A stretch of 9,457 bases of DNA from Clostridia bacterium (GCA_026001245.1 BNZR01000055.1:1-9457), one strand, 5' to 3'. Counted from the first letter of the stretch, positions 1 through 7,487 are shown. The notes: generated by a model not told the origin, from the sequence alone. A program made the numbers and translations.

Positions 1-1042
1 TCAGTCTATCGAGCCGTTCGCCTAATGCCTCTCCCGTAATCGTCATTGCCTCAAGCCGTAGACTTGCGCGAACCTCGTTCATAAGCGCGGGAACACCACC
101 CGCGTCACGCACAAACGACGATGGAAACTTGCCCGTCGGACGCACGTCAAGCACATACTTTGCGCCCTTGTGCAGACGGTCGAAATCGGCGGGCGTGATG
201 TCCACGCCGAATGCTTTCGCGGCGGCTGGAATGTGTAATAGCGCGTTGGTCGAACCCGAAATTGCGGCGTGGACAATGATTGCGTTCTCGAAATTCGCCT
301 TTTTCACAACATCGTGCGGGCGTATACTCGATAACGCCAACTTCGCCGCCAACTCGCCCGACTCACGCGCAAGCTTCGTCAAATCGTCGCCGAACGGCGT
401 GAGCGCGGCATACGGCAATGTCAGACCCAACGCCTCGGACAGCACCTGCATAGTGCCGGCTGTGCCCATGAAAGCGCACGCGCCACAAGTCGGGCACGCG
501 TGATGTTCATAAAACTGCCATTGCTCCTCGGTGATTTCGCCGCGCTTGAACTGAGCGTGGTACGCTCCGAGTTGCTCCAACGTCAGCATATCGGGTCCTG
601 CCGACATCACACCGCCCGGCACGACAACGCACGGTATGTTCAGTCGCCCCGCCGCGATGAGATGCGCGGGCAGGCTTTTGTCGCAACCCGCGATGAACAC
701 CGCCGCGTCGAAACCCGTAGCGCGGCCGTGAATTTCAATCAAATCCGCCATCACGTCACGCGACGGAAGCGAGTAATTCATACCGTCGTGACCTTGCGCC
801 ATGCCGTCGCAGATGTCGGTGGCGAAGTAACGCGCGGCGCGTCCGCCGGAGGCTTGTATCGCGGCAGAGGCGACGTTCGCGAGATCGAGCAAATGCGCCG
901 ATCCGGGGTGACTGTCGCCGAACGAGCTTTCGACTAGGATTTGCGGCTTGGAGAGGTCGGGAATCGTCCAACCCATGCCAATGCGCAGCGCGTCCATCTC
1001 AGGCGCGAGTGCGCGTACGCGCTGTGAGTTGAGTTGTTTCAT
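1..1042 (-). CDS. IlvD/Edd-family dehydratase, C-terminus beyond the window
   Basis: The reading frame starts at ATG 1042 and stays open to the left edge, giving 347 residues of a family that usually has about 550-600. Members are Fe-S enzymes that dehydrate dihydroxy acids or sugar acids to 2-keto acids. Visible family motifs are CDGMAQGHDGM (78-88), SLPSRD (91-96), GCDK (119-122), CPTCGAC (183-189), GTAGT (193-197) and SGSTNALLHIP (262-272). Cys120 and one of Cys183/186/189 fit the usual cluster ligands. The N-terminal position that carries a Cys in classic IlvD reads ESSFGDSHPGSAH here, without Cys. The stretch from GTAGT through STNALLHIP resembles the YjhG/YagF xylonate dehydratase branch more than biosynthetic IlvD, so a sugar-acid substrate is a reasonable inference. 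It overlaps the upstream gene by four bases (ATGA), implying translational coupling. The family call is firm; the substrate is not known. Confidence 0.9.
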   Translation of the reverse strand, partial: MKQLNSQRVRALAPEMDALRIGMGWTIPDLSKPQILVESSFGDSHPGSAHLLDLANVASAAIQASGGRAARYFATDICDGMAQGHDGMNYSLPSRDVMADLIEIHGRATGFDAAVFIAGCDKSLPAHLIAAGRLNIPCVVVPGGVMSAGPDMLTLEQLGAYHAQFKRGEITEEQWQFYEHHACPTCGACAFMGTAGTMQVLSEALGLTLPYAALTPFGDDLTKLARESGELAAKLALSSIRPHDVVKKANFENAIIVHAAISGSTNALLHIPAAAKAFGVDITPADFDRLHKGAKYVLDVRPTGKFPSSFVRDAGGVPALMNEVRASLRLEAMTITGEALGERLDRL

Positions 1043-1722
1043 GACCGCAATACCTCGTTTGTTGTGATGTTTACCGCGATACCTTTGTGGTCGGATAGTT
1101 CCTTGTCGTAGTTCCATTCTTCGACTTGAAGCGTACAATCTGTCACAAACTGCTCAGAGACAGCTATGTGGTCGATATATTCCCGTCTATCACTCGTCAG
1201 CAGTTCTATACCGTTATCAGAAAAAGACTGAAGCAACGCGCTTCTGCCGGACTTTGTGTAATAATAATTATCCGTAAAGCTGCAGTTAAAATCCCCACAC
1301 ACGCATAGATTGTTATCGCCCGCCGATAATCGCTTGATGTCGGCAATCTGCTTTGACAAGTCTTGCTCAAAAGACGGGTGGCGATTGCCATAAATTCCAA
1401 TTATTGTTCCATACACCAATAGATTTCCGCGTTCTGTTTCCAACTCGACACATAGCGCGGTCAGTTCGTCATAGGTGGGGTGTTTTTTGACACACTTGTA
1501 ATTTGTGAAAATCGACACGCGATTTTCGGTCGTTGCGTATTTTGCGTGTTGGGTATCCGTGGGGCGCGGAGTTGGAAAGCAACTTGTATATCCAAGGCTT
1601 ATGCGGCTGTCCGTTTCCGTAAGGACGAGAATATCGGCGTTCACTCGCTCACAAGCGAGCTTGATTTGTTCAAGCTGGGCTTTGTGTTTCAATCTCTCGA
1701 CGTTCCATGTGGCAATTTTCAT
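1039..1722 (-). CDS. Endonuclease/exonuclease/phosphatase (EEP) fold protein
   Basis: This 227-residue protein has the ordered motifs of the EEP (DNase I/ExoIII-like) superfamily, metal-dependent phosphodiesterases acting on nucleic acids or phospho-substrates. Visible are TWNVERL with Asn7, LTETD with the metal-binding Glu36, GDFN (143-146), IDH (183-185), and a terminal SDH (210-212) holding the catalytic His. The whole catalytic set is present, so it should be active. It is short, near the minimal size of the fold, with no signal peptide or added domain, so it is probably cytoplasmic. Its ATG shares one base with the Smr gene stop (TAATG), and its stop overlaps the dehydratase start. By eye its base composition is more AT-rich than the dehydratase, hinting at a different history. 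The substrate (DNA, RNA or a small phosphoester) cannot be told from sequence. Confidence 0.85.
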   Translation of the reverse strand: MKIATWNVERLKHKAQLEQIKLACERVNADILVLTETDSRISLGYTSCFPTPRPTDTQHAKYATTENRVSIFTNYKCVKKHPTYDELTALCVELETERGNLLVYGTIIGIYGNRHPSFEQDLSKQIADIKRLSAGDNNLCVCGDFNCSFTDNYYYTKSGRSALLQSFSDNGIELLTSDRREYIDHIAVSEQFVTDCTLQVEEWNYDKELSDHKGIAVNITTNEVLRS

Positions 1723-1955
1723 TATAAATCGCCGCCCAACATCAGCGATGTCACTCCGGGATTCAGACCGATGACGCGCTGTTTGATACGTTTGTTCGCC
1801 AAGCCTTTGCGTACCAGCGTCTGCAGTACGTTGCCGCCGCTGTAGCCGTGTATGACGCGTAGTTCCTGCTCGGACGACGGCAGGCTCGCCAACGTGCGTT
1901 CGAGGAAGCGTTTCGCGTCGGCTCGCTCCATGCCGTGTATATCGACCTCTGTCAT
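1722..1955 (-). CDS. Stand-alone Smr (small MutS-related) domain protein
   Basis: This 77-residue protein consists of almost nothing but an Smr domain. It has the VDIHG motif (4-8; LDxH-type), an amphipathic helix (about 10-24), the RVIHGYSGGN segment (33-42; the HGxGxG-like loop) and the final strand region VIGLNPGVTSLML. Smr domains bind branched or stalled nucleic acids and some are nicking endonucleases or ribosome-rescue RNases; which applies here is unknown. I chose ATG 1955 rather than the longest frame from 2021. GGGTGA lies 8 bases upstream of 1955, the Smr domain begins directly after it, and the promoter -10 (1993-1998) falls inside the longer version. It is first in a three-gene operon, and its TAA stop overlaps the next ATG. 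Confidence 0.82.
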   Translation of the reverse strand: MTEVDIHGMERADAKRFLERTLASLPSSEQELRVIHGYSGGNVLQTLVRKGLANKRIKQRVIGLNPGVTSLMLGGDL

Positions 1956-1992
1956 GCGTGATGTCACCCGCCCTAAATTCGTTATCATATAC

Positions 1993-2021
1993 ATTATATA
2001 TGATGTCGAATTATAATGCAA
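1993..2021 (-). promoter_or_regulatory. Sigma-A-like promoter of the Smr-EEP-dehydratase operon
   Basis: On the minus strand TTGCAT (2021-2016) is followed after exactly 17 bases by a perfect TATAAT (1998-1993). Transcription would begin near 1986, leaving a leader of about 30 bases before ATG 1955. No other promoter is visible between the three genes. Confidence 0.6.
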
Positions 2022-2087
2022 CGCCTATTTTCATAGTTCACTTGAGCAACAGAATTGTTTAGGTGTCAATGATGTGTGAAAAAATAA

Positions 2088-2541
2088 TCAGACATAGTCG
2101 GCGATAATTTGTACAGGCGAGCGAAAGTTCAAACAGATTTTAATCCTAGTGTAGCTCCAAGCGTTGTAATTACTGACTTTTTGCCTTGCGTCCTCAAGTG
2201 AAATGAACTTTAGCCCATGATAAAACCTCCCCATATCCAACCCGTGCTGACGTTCAACACGTCCGTTGTGCTTAGGCGTTCCGACCTTGATCCGGCGATG
2301 CTCAATACCCAAGCTCGTGAGTTCCGCCTCAAAGCGTGTCGGCAACGCTTCCTTTGCTCCAAACAAAGCGTTTGTCCACTCGTGGCCGTTGTCGGTCTGC
2401 ACCTGCAAAAGCTTGAACGGAGCCGCTTTCGCCGTACAAACACGCTCTCGGAACGTACTTTACGTCAATTTGAACCCTCTCGCCGGGGAACTTGCCGCCG
2501 TAGCTGCGACTGTAACCGCGCTCGGTCAGTTCTTGAAACAT
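2088..2541 (-). pseudogene. IS481-like DDE transposase, internally deleted and frameshifted
   Basis: The catalytic core of an IS481-type (rve fold) transposase is present in pieces. The first, read from about 2541, has RGYSRSYGG, then KFPGERVQIDVKYVP with the first Asp, then RACLYG. The frame then changes near 2430-2434, where KAAPFKLLQVQTDNG begins (second Asp). GTPKHNGRVERQH (third acid, Glu, 46 residues after that Asp) and SLEDARQ follow, up to a natural-looking end SPVQIIADYV at 2088. Compared with the family, about 50 residues between the first two Asp motifs are missing. The linker between RSYGG and KFPGERV and the N-terminal helix-turn-helix also seem lost. The element cannot encode an active enzyme. 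No matching pair of terminal inverted repeats was found. Confidence 0.85.
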
Positions 2542-2693
2542 CAAACAATATCAAAGTCACTCGTTTTGATATTCGTATCAAAACTATCGCGCACGTTGCC
2601 GATATAATCGGCGATTGTTAGCGAGCGATACAGCGCGTTATCGGTTATCAAAAGACCGTCATTTGATCGGGTTATTTCAGCTATGGGATATAC
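2541..2693 (-). pseudogene. Unidentified gene remnant, possibly the tail of an ABC ATPase
   Basis: About 50 codons follow a frame change and end at TGA 2541-2543. The segment SNDGLLITDNALYRSLTIAD resembles the switch region of LptB-like ABC ATPases (a GxLITDHxxR pattern followed by a helix and 'DxI/V'), with Asn where the H-loop His should be. No Walker or signature motif is present. The resemblance is by eye and weak. It lies between the polymerase-like and transposase fragments and cannot be a working gene. Confidence 0.3.
2564..2583. repeat. Perfect 8-bp hairpin with TTCG loop, plus a competing arm
   Basis: TTTTGATA (2564-2571) and TATCAAAA (2576-2583) form a perfect stem around TTCG. A third arm, ATATCAAA (2548-2555), is the perfect complement of TTTGATAT (2565-2572), so two mutually exclusive hairpins are possible. 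No U-tract follows on either strand. It sits inside decayed sequence, so a function is doubtful. Confidence 0.5.
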
Positions 2694-2694
2694 A

Positions 2695-2799
2695 ATCGCT
2701 GTCAGCGCAGGCGTAGCGGACGGTCTCTGTGTCCTGCGGATTGAGTTCGTCAAAGCGAGAACGTGACGCTCCACCCAACAGATCCAAAAACGATGGCAA
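2695..2799 (-). pseudogene. Fragment resembling the 3'-5' exonuclease domain of a family A (phage-type) DNA polymerase
   Basis: About 35 codons read LPSFLDLLGG, then RFDELNPQDTETVRYACADSD. The RYACADSD piece with the preceding 'DP-D-ETVRYA' fits the ExoIII motif (YxxxD) of the exonuclease domain in polA-like phage and mobile-element polymerases. The frame breaks right after this Asp, and a stop follows six codons later. It is in a different frame from the neighbouring remnant at 2541-2693, so the join near 2694 looks like a deletion junction. The assignment is from memory of the family pattern; a chance match over such a short piece is possible. Confidence 0.45.
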
Positions 2800-2864
2800 G
2801 TTTACGCCGACCCTGTGGGCAACAACACGGTTACGCCGCTAAACGCCGCGCGTCAGGAGCGCGG

Positions 2865-3029
2865 TTCGCGAATCCCAGCAAGAGTCCGATATTTGTGAAC
2901 GGCAAGCAGATTCAAGTGACGGCGTACTTTATCGGAGACAACAGCTACTACAAGCGGATGGATCTAGCTGACAGACTGAACTTCAAGGTAAGCCGCGACA
3001 AGCAGAACATGATTAATATCGATACTTAG
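2865..3029 (+). pseudogene. C-terminal remnant of a stalk / copper-amine-oxidase-N-like domain protein
   Basis: The frame reads ANPSKSPIFVNGKQIQVTAY, then FIGDNSYYKRMDLADRLNF and a final INIDT before the stop at 3029. This matches the repeating pattern of stalk domains (PF07833-like: VNGK..V...AY.I..NNY.KLRDLA..L.F.V.WD....I.I.T) common in secreted and cell-wall proteins of Clostridia. Only the last half-domain is present. The preceding residues in this frame (2763-2864) do not look like the family, while a neighbouring frame (WQVYADPVGNNTVTPLNA) reads more protein-like. There is no signal peptide or usable start. It is probably the surviving 3' end of a longer gene whose terminator is the hairpin at 3041-3066. 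Confidence 0.6.
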
Positions 3030-3040
3030 GGAAAATGACA

Positions 3041-3066
3041 AGCCGCCAACAAAAATGTTGGCGGCT
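3041..3066 (+). terminator. Strong hairpin, probable terminator of the decayed upstream gene
   Basis: AGCCGCCAACA (3041-3051) and TGTTGGCGGCT (3056-3066) pair perfectly over 11 bases around an AAAA loop. The plus-strand tail (CTTGACTAG) has few T residues. The minus-strand tail TTGTCATTTTCC is richer in T, so it may act in both directions. It insulates the exporter operon, whose -35 begins two bases later. Confidence 0.6.
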
Positions 3067-3067
3067 C

Positions 3068-3096
3068 TTGACTAGTCCGCAAATCTGTGCTACACT
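3068..3096 (+). promoter_or_regulatory. Promoter of the ABC exporter operon
   Basis: TTGACT (3068-3073), a 17-base spacer and TACACT (3091-3096), with a TG one base ahead of the -10 (extended -10). The predicted start near 3103 leaves a leader of about 25 bases carrying the AGGAGG site. Confidence 0.65.
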
Positions 3097-3127
3097 ATAA
3101 AACGACTACAAATCAGGAGGTGCTTTT

Positions 3128-3900
<773 letters not shown>

Positions 3901-3904
<4 letters not shown>

Positions 3905-5076
3905 ATAAAAACATACTTACCGTGATGAAAAAAGAGTTCGCGCGGTTTTTCGGCGACCGGCGGCTGCTGGTAACGGCATTGATTCTGCCCGGCCTGCTTA
4001 TTTACGTGGTCTATTCGTTTATGGGCACAGCCCTACAGGATATGTACACGCCGGACGCTACCCATAAGCCCGTTTTGAACGCGGTAAACCTGCCGCAATC
4101 CATCGCGGCGGCGGCGGCTGACCCGACCTACGGCTTTGATATCGTCAACACTACCAACCCCGACGATACGCGGACGAAAATCGAGAACAAGGAAACCGAT
4201 ATTCTTGCGATATTCCCTAAAGACTTCGACCAAACCGTGGCCGACTACAACGTGTCCTCGGGTACTCCCGCGCCTAATATCGAGATTTATTACAACGCGG
4301 TCAACCCCGATTCCTCGGCGGCTTACGGCTCGCTCGTCGCGTTGCTGAACACCTACGAGGCCACGATTGCCAATAAATTCGATGTCAATCGCGATGTGTC
4401 CGCCGATTTGGCCACAAACGAAGACGTTATGGCGTTCTCGCTTGCGTCAATGCTGCCGTTTTTGCTGACAATGATGATGTTCTCGGGCTGTATGAGCCTC
4501 GCGCCGGAGTCAATCGCGGGCGAAAAGGAGCGCGGCACAATCGCCACAATCCTTGTCACGCCGATTAAACGCAGTGAGCTGGCCGCCGGAAAGATGCTTA
4601 GCTTGGGCGTGTTGGCGTTTTTGTGCGGACTGTCAAGCTGTTTGGGGCTGTTCCTGTCGTTGCCGAAAATGATGCAGTTGGGCGACGACATCAATATGAA
4701 CATCTACACCGTCACGGATTACGTCATGATCGCCATGATAGTTCTGACCACGATTCTGCCGATTATCGCGGTGATTTCAATCATCTCGGCGTTTGCAAAG
4801 ACTGTCAAGGAGGCCACCACCAGCGTTATGCCGCTTATGATAGTCGTCATGCTGGTCGGGGTAAGCTCCATGTTCGGCGGCGGCGCGCAGACCGATATAG
4901 CATACTATTTCATCCCGCTTTACAACAGCGTTCAAGCTTTAAGCGGCATATTCTCATTTGACTACGCTGTGCCGAATATAGTAGTCTCTGTCGTCAGCAA
5001 CATCGTGTACGCGGGAATCGGCGGCTTTGTGCTTACGCGCATGTTCAACTCCGAAAAGGTGATTTTCTCGCGCTAG
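3901..5076 (+). CDS. ABC-2 type permease, NatB-like
   Basis: This 391-residue membrane subunit pairs with the preceding ATPase. Predicted membrane segments by hydrophobicity are about 22-43, 178-200, 231-256, 273-300, 308-330 and 357-382. The roughly 130 residues between segments 1 and 2 form a soluble loop, expected outside the cell, as in NatB and other ABC-2 exporters. The conserved coupling stretch ESIAGEKERGTIATILVTP, followed by KRSEL and GK, lies directly after the second segment. The start overlaps the ATPase stop by four bases. The C-terminus ends in RMFNSEKVIFSR, a short cytoplasmic tail. The export substrate is unknown. Confidence 0.9.
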
Positions 5077-5099
5077 TTCCGAAAAGGGAGCGTTAAAGC

Positions 5100-5594
5100 A
5101 TGCTAATCCGCAAAACAACTGCCCAAGACCTGCCCTCGGCGTTGAAAATCTACTCCGAGGCGCGGGTTTTCATGCGCGAAAACGGCAACCCAACGCAATG
5201 GAAGGACTATTACCCGCCCGAAGAAATGATAAAAACCGACATCACCACCGGGCGCGGCTACGTCTGCGAGGACGGCGGCGAGGTTGTCGCGGTATTCTAC
5301 TTTAATATCGAGCAAGACCCGACCTATGATTACATCGAGGGCGCGTGGCTTTACGACGCGGACTACGGCGTAGTCCATCGAATCGCCGTGCGGCGCGGCA
5401 CAAAGGGCGTCGGCGCGTATTGTCTAAACTGGGCTTACGAACAATGCCGCAACCTGAAAATCGACACGCACGAGGATAATATCCCCATGCTAAAGCTATT
5501 AGACAAGCTGGGCTTTGTACACTGCGGCAAGATTTGGGTGCTGGACGGCACAGAGGAACGCGTGGCGTTTCAGAAAGTCAGGCTTCAACCCTGA
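5100..5594 (+). CDS. GNAT-family N-acetyltransferase
   Basis: This 164-residue single-domain protein of the GNAT fold transfers an acetyl group from acetyl-CoA to an amine on an unidentified acceptor. The N-terminal IRKTTAQDLPSALKIYSEA is the usual first strand and helix. VVHRIAV (91-97) followed by RRGTKGVGAY carries the acetyl-CoA pyrophosphate loop, with Gly103-Val-Gly105. DTHEDNIPMLKLLDKLGF (122-139) is the typical C-terminal motif B helix and strand. The start ATG 5100 has GGGAG (5086-5090) 9 bases upstream. It lies 23 bases after the permease stop with no promoter between, so it is the third gene of the exporter operon. A role in modifying the exported compound, for example self-resistance, is possible but only inferred from position. 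Confidence 0.85.
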   Translation: MLIRKTTAQDLPSALKIYSEARVFMRENGNPTQWKDYYPPEEMIKTDITTGRGYVCEDGGEVVAVFYFNIEQDPTYDYIEGAWLYDADYGVVHRIAVRRGTKGVGAYCLNWAYEQCRNLKIDTHEDNIPMLKLLDKLGFVHCGKIWVLDGTEERVAFQKVRLQP

Positions 5595-5648
5595 CGCGCA
5601 AATCATTGTATCAGATTTCGCTTTAAAACGCAATCTATAAAATCATGC

Positions 5649-5677
5649 TTGATTATTTTTTTCGCTTATGCTATACT
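5649..5677 (+). promoter_or_regulatory. Promoter of the purine permease gene
   Basis: TTGATT (5649-5654), a 17-base spacer and TATACT (5672-5677), preceded by TGC (extended -10). Transcription would start near 5684, on the ribosome binding site itself, so the leader is only about 15 bases long. Confidence 0.65.
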
Positions 5678-5698
5678 ACCTGTGGGGAGTGTTTACCT

Positions 5699-7060
5699 AT
5701 GGAAAAGTTTTTCAAGCTAAAGCAGAACGGCACGCGGCCGGCCACCGAGGTTATCGCCGGGCTGACCACGTTTTTCGCCATGGCCTATATCCTGATAGTA
5801 AACCCGCAAATGCTTAGCCAGACCGGGATTCCGGCGGGCGCGGTGTTCTTGGCCACGGTGTTCGCCGCCGCGATCGGCACGCTGTTCATGGGGCTGTTCG
5901 CCAACGTGCCTTACGCGCTTGCCCCCGGCATGGGACTAAACGCGTTTTTCACGTACTCCGTGTGCTTCGCGCTGGGCTTTACCTGGCAGCAGGGGCTGGC
6001 CATGGTGTTTATCTGCGGCCTGGTCAACGTGGTTATCACCGTAACAAAAATCCGCAAGCTGATTATCCGCGCCATTCCGGCGGGGCTTCAGCACGCGATA
6101 GGCGGCGGTATCGGCGTGTTTATAGCCTACATCGGCCTGCAAAACTCCGGCCTGATTAACTTCCGCTCCGGCCTGCCCGCTTTGTCGGACTTTAACACGC
6201 TGCCGCTTATCTTCGCCCTAGTCTCCCTTGTTTTGATGATTGTGCTGGTGGCCTTAAAAATTCCCGGCGCGATATTCATAAGCATTGTCGGCGCGACGCT
6301 TATAGGTATCCCCTTCGGCGTGACGCATTTTGAAAATATAGACCTGTTCGCCGCCGCCGGTAACAACTTTGCGGAGCTGGGCAATGTGTTCGGCAAGGCC
6401 GTTACCGAGGGACTGCCCTCGCTGTTTGAAAACGGCATGAAAGTGCCGCTGGTGCTGGGTACAATCTTCGCGTTCAGCTTAACTGACACGTTTGATACGC
6501 TGGGGACGTTCATCGGCACGGGCCGCCGCACGGGTATCTTCAACGCCGAGGATCAAAAGAAAATGCAAACCTCCAGCGGGTTCAAGTCTAAAATGGACAA
6601 AGCCCTGTTCGCGGACAGCGTGGCCACGTCGGTCGGCGCGATTTTGGGTACGACAAACACCACAACCTATGTCGAAAGCGCGGCGGGTATCGGGGCGGGC
6701 GGCCGAACGGGACTTACCGCGGTGGTCACAGGCGCGGCGTTTCTGTTCAGCTCGATATTTTCCCCGTTGGTAAGCGTGGTACCGGGCGGCGCGACCGCCC
6801 CCGCGCTTATTATCGTGGGCATAATGATGACCGCGTCCTTTGCGGACGTGAAGTGGGGCGACCTTTCCGAGGCCATCCCGGCGTTCTTCGCGGGGATTTT
6901 CATGGCGCTGTGCTACAGTATCTCCTACGGAATCGCGGCGGGCTTTATCTTCTATTGCGTGGTTAAGCTCTGCTCCGGCAAGGTTCGGGATATTCACCCG
7001 GTTATCTGGGTTACTTCGTTGCTGTTTTTGCTTAATTTTATAATTTTAGCGGTTTTTTAG
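5699..7060 (+). CDS. NCS2-family purine permease, AzgA/PbuG-like
   Basis: This 453-residue, highly hydrophobic protein has the length and motifs of the AzgA branch of NCS2 transporters, which take up hypoxanthine, guanine or adenine with protons. Visible hallmarks are NGTRPATEVIAGLTTFFAMAY (from residue 10), ALAPGMGLNAFF (73-84), a TDTFDTLGTFIGTG segment in the second half, and NTTTYVESAAGIGAGGRTGL. These are substrate-pocket and helix-break regions in the family, and about 12-14 membrane segments are expected. I start it at ATG 5699 with GGGGAG (5684-5689) 9 bases upstream. A longer frame from 5645 would have the promoter inside its coding sequence, and its extra residues (MLDYFFRLCYTTCGECLP) are not family-like. 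It is a single-gene unit. Which purine it carries cannot be told. Confidence 0.93.
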   Translation: MEKFFKLKQNGTRPATEVIAGLTTFFAMAYILIVNPQMLSQTGIPAGAVFLATVFAAAIGTLFMGLFANVPYALAPGMGLNAFFTYSVCFALGFTWQQGLAMVFICGLVNVVITVTKIRKLIIRAIPAGLQHAIGGGIGVFIAYIGLQNSGLINFRSGLPALSDFNTLPLIFALVSLVLMIVLVALKIPGAIFISIVGATLIGIPFGVTHFENIDLFAAAGNNFAELGNVFGKAVTEGLPSLFENGMKVPLVLGTIFAFSLTDTFDTLGTFIGTGRRTGIFNAEDQKKMQTSSGFKSKMDKALFADSVATSVGAILGTTNTTTYVESAAGIGAGGRTGLTAVVTGAAFLFSSIFSPLVSVVPGGATAPALIIVGIMMTASFADVKWGDLSEAIPAFFAGIFMALCYSISYGIAAGFIFYCVVKLCSGKVRDIHPVIWVTSLLFLLNFIILAVF

Positions 7061-7069
7061 AAAAATCGC

Positions 7070-7082
7070 TTGCGTTACGCAA
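7070..7082. promoter_or_regulatory. Palindromic candidate operator over the -35 of the XRE gene
   Basis: TTGCGT-T-ACGCAA is a perfect 6-bp inverted repeat with a one-base centre, covering the entire -35 element. XRE repressors of this kind commonly bind such sites and repress their own gene. An AT-rich hairpin (7048-7057 with 7061-7070), with the permease stop codon in its loop, abuts it on the left. Binding is inferred from position and symmetry only. Confidence 0.45.
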
Positions 7083-7098
7083 AAAACTGTGCTATACT
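7070..7098 (+). promoter_or_regulatory. Promoter of the XRE-ImmA pair
   Basis: TTGCGT (7070-7075), a 17-base spacer and TATACT (7093-7098) with TGC just before the -10, the same design as the purine permease promoter. The predicted start near 7105 leaves a leader of about 17 bases. The -35 lies inside the palindrome at 7070-7082. Confidence 0.6.
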
Positions 7099-7121
7099 GT
7101 TTTTAAGGACGGTGTTGCCAC

Positions 7122-7487
7122 ATGGACAAATCAATAGTAGGCAATCGAATACGATCTGCCCGAAAGGATAAAGCCCTGCGCCTGCAAGATGTAGCGGAGG
7201 CGGTCGGGGTACAGACCAGCACCATTCAGCGCTACGAAAGCGGCAAGATTGAGGTGTTAAGCCAGCCTATTTTAGAGTCAATCGCCCGCTGTTTGGACGT
7301 GGACGCGGCTTGGCTTCGCGGCGAAACCGACCAAAAAATCGCGCCACGCAATAACATCAAGCTCGACGATTTAGAGTTCGCCTTTTACGGCGAGTTCCGT
7401 GAATTGGACGAGGAGGATCGCCGCGACCTGTTGCGTATGGCCGCGAAGTTGCGAAAGGCGAAAAGCTTTGAGAAACGGGGGCTTTGA
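7122..7487 (+). CDS. XRE-family repressor, ImmR-like
   Basis: This 121-residue DNA-binding protein has an N-terminal HTH_3 domain (about 6-62): IGNRIRSAR-type first helix, LQDVAEAVGVQTSTIQRYE for the helix-turn-helix, and CLDVDAAWL closing the domain. The C-terminal part (about 80-113) is acidic then basic, EFAFYGEFRELDEEDRRDLL, as in phage-like repressors cleaved by ImmA partners. It starts at ATG 7122 with a mediocre ribosome site (AAGGACGGTG from 7105). Its TGA is directly followed by the ATG of the protease gene, so the two are co-translated. It probably represses mobile-element genes and itself; the site at 7070-7082 is the nearest candidate operator. Confidence 0.88.
   Translation: MDKSIVGNRIRSARKDKALRLQDVAEAVGVQTSTIQRYESGKIEVLSQPILESIARCLDVDAAWLRGETDQKIAPRNNIKLDDLEFAFYGEFRELDEEDRRDLLRMAAKLRKAKSFEKRGL

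Noticed and set aside
129..971. Plus- and minus-strand frames overlapping the dehydratase gene
   Set aside because: They are shadows in GC-rich coding sequence, rich in Arg and Ala, with no family motifs. The dehydratase frame explains the region.
1956..2021. Longer N-terminus of the Smr protein starting at 2021
   Set aside because: The extra 22 residues overlap the -10 element and have no ribosome site; the Smr domain begins right after ATG 1955.
2054..2072. Possible terminal inverted repeat of the IS (TGTTTAGGTGTCAATGATG)
   Set aside because: It is in a plausible place beyond the transposase stop, but no matching copy was found on the other side, so the end cannot be confirmed.
5595..5640. 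Imperfect dyad AGATTTCG / CGCAATCT as terminator of the exporter operon
   Set aside because: The stem is broken and AT-rich and no T-tract follows.
5645..5698. Upstream extension of the purine permease
   Set aside because: It would place the -35 and -10 within the coding sequence and has no ribosome site; family proteins begin near ATG 5699.
7048..7070. AT-rich hairpin around the purine permease stop as a terminator
   Set aside because: The stem is 10 bp including one G-T pair, but no T-run follows on the plus strand, so termination there is unlikely.
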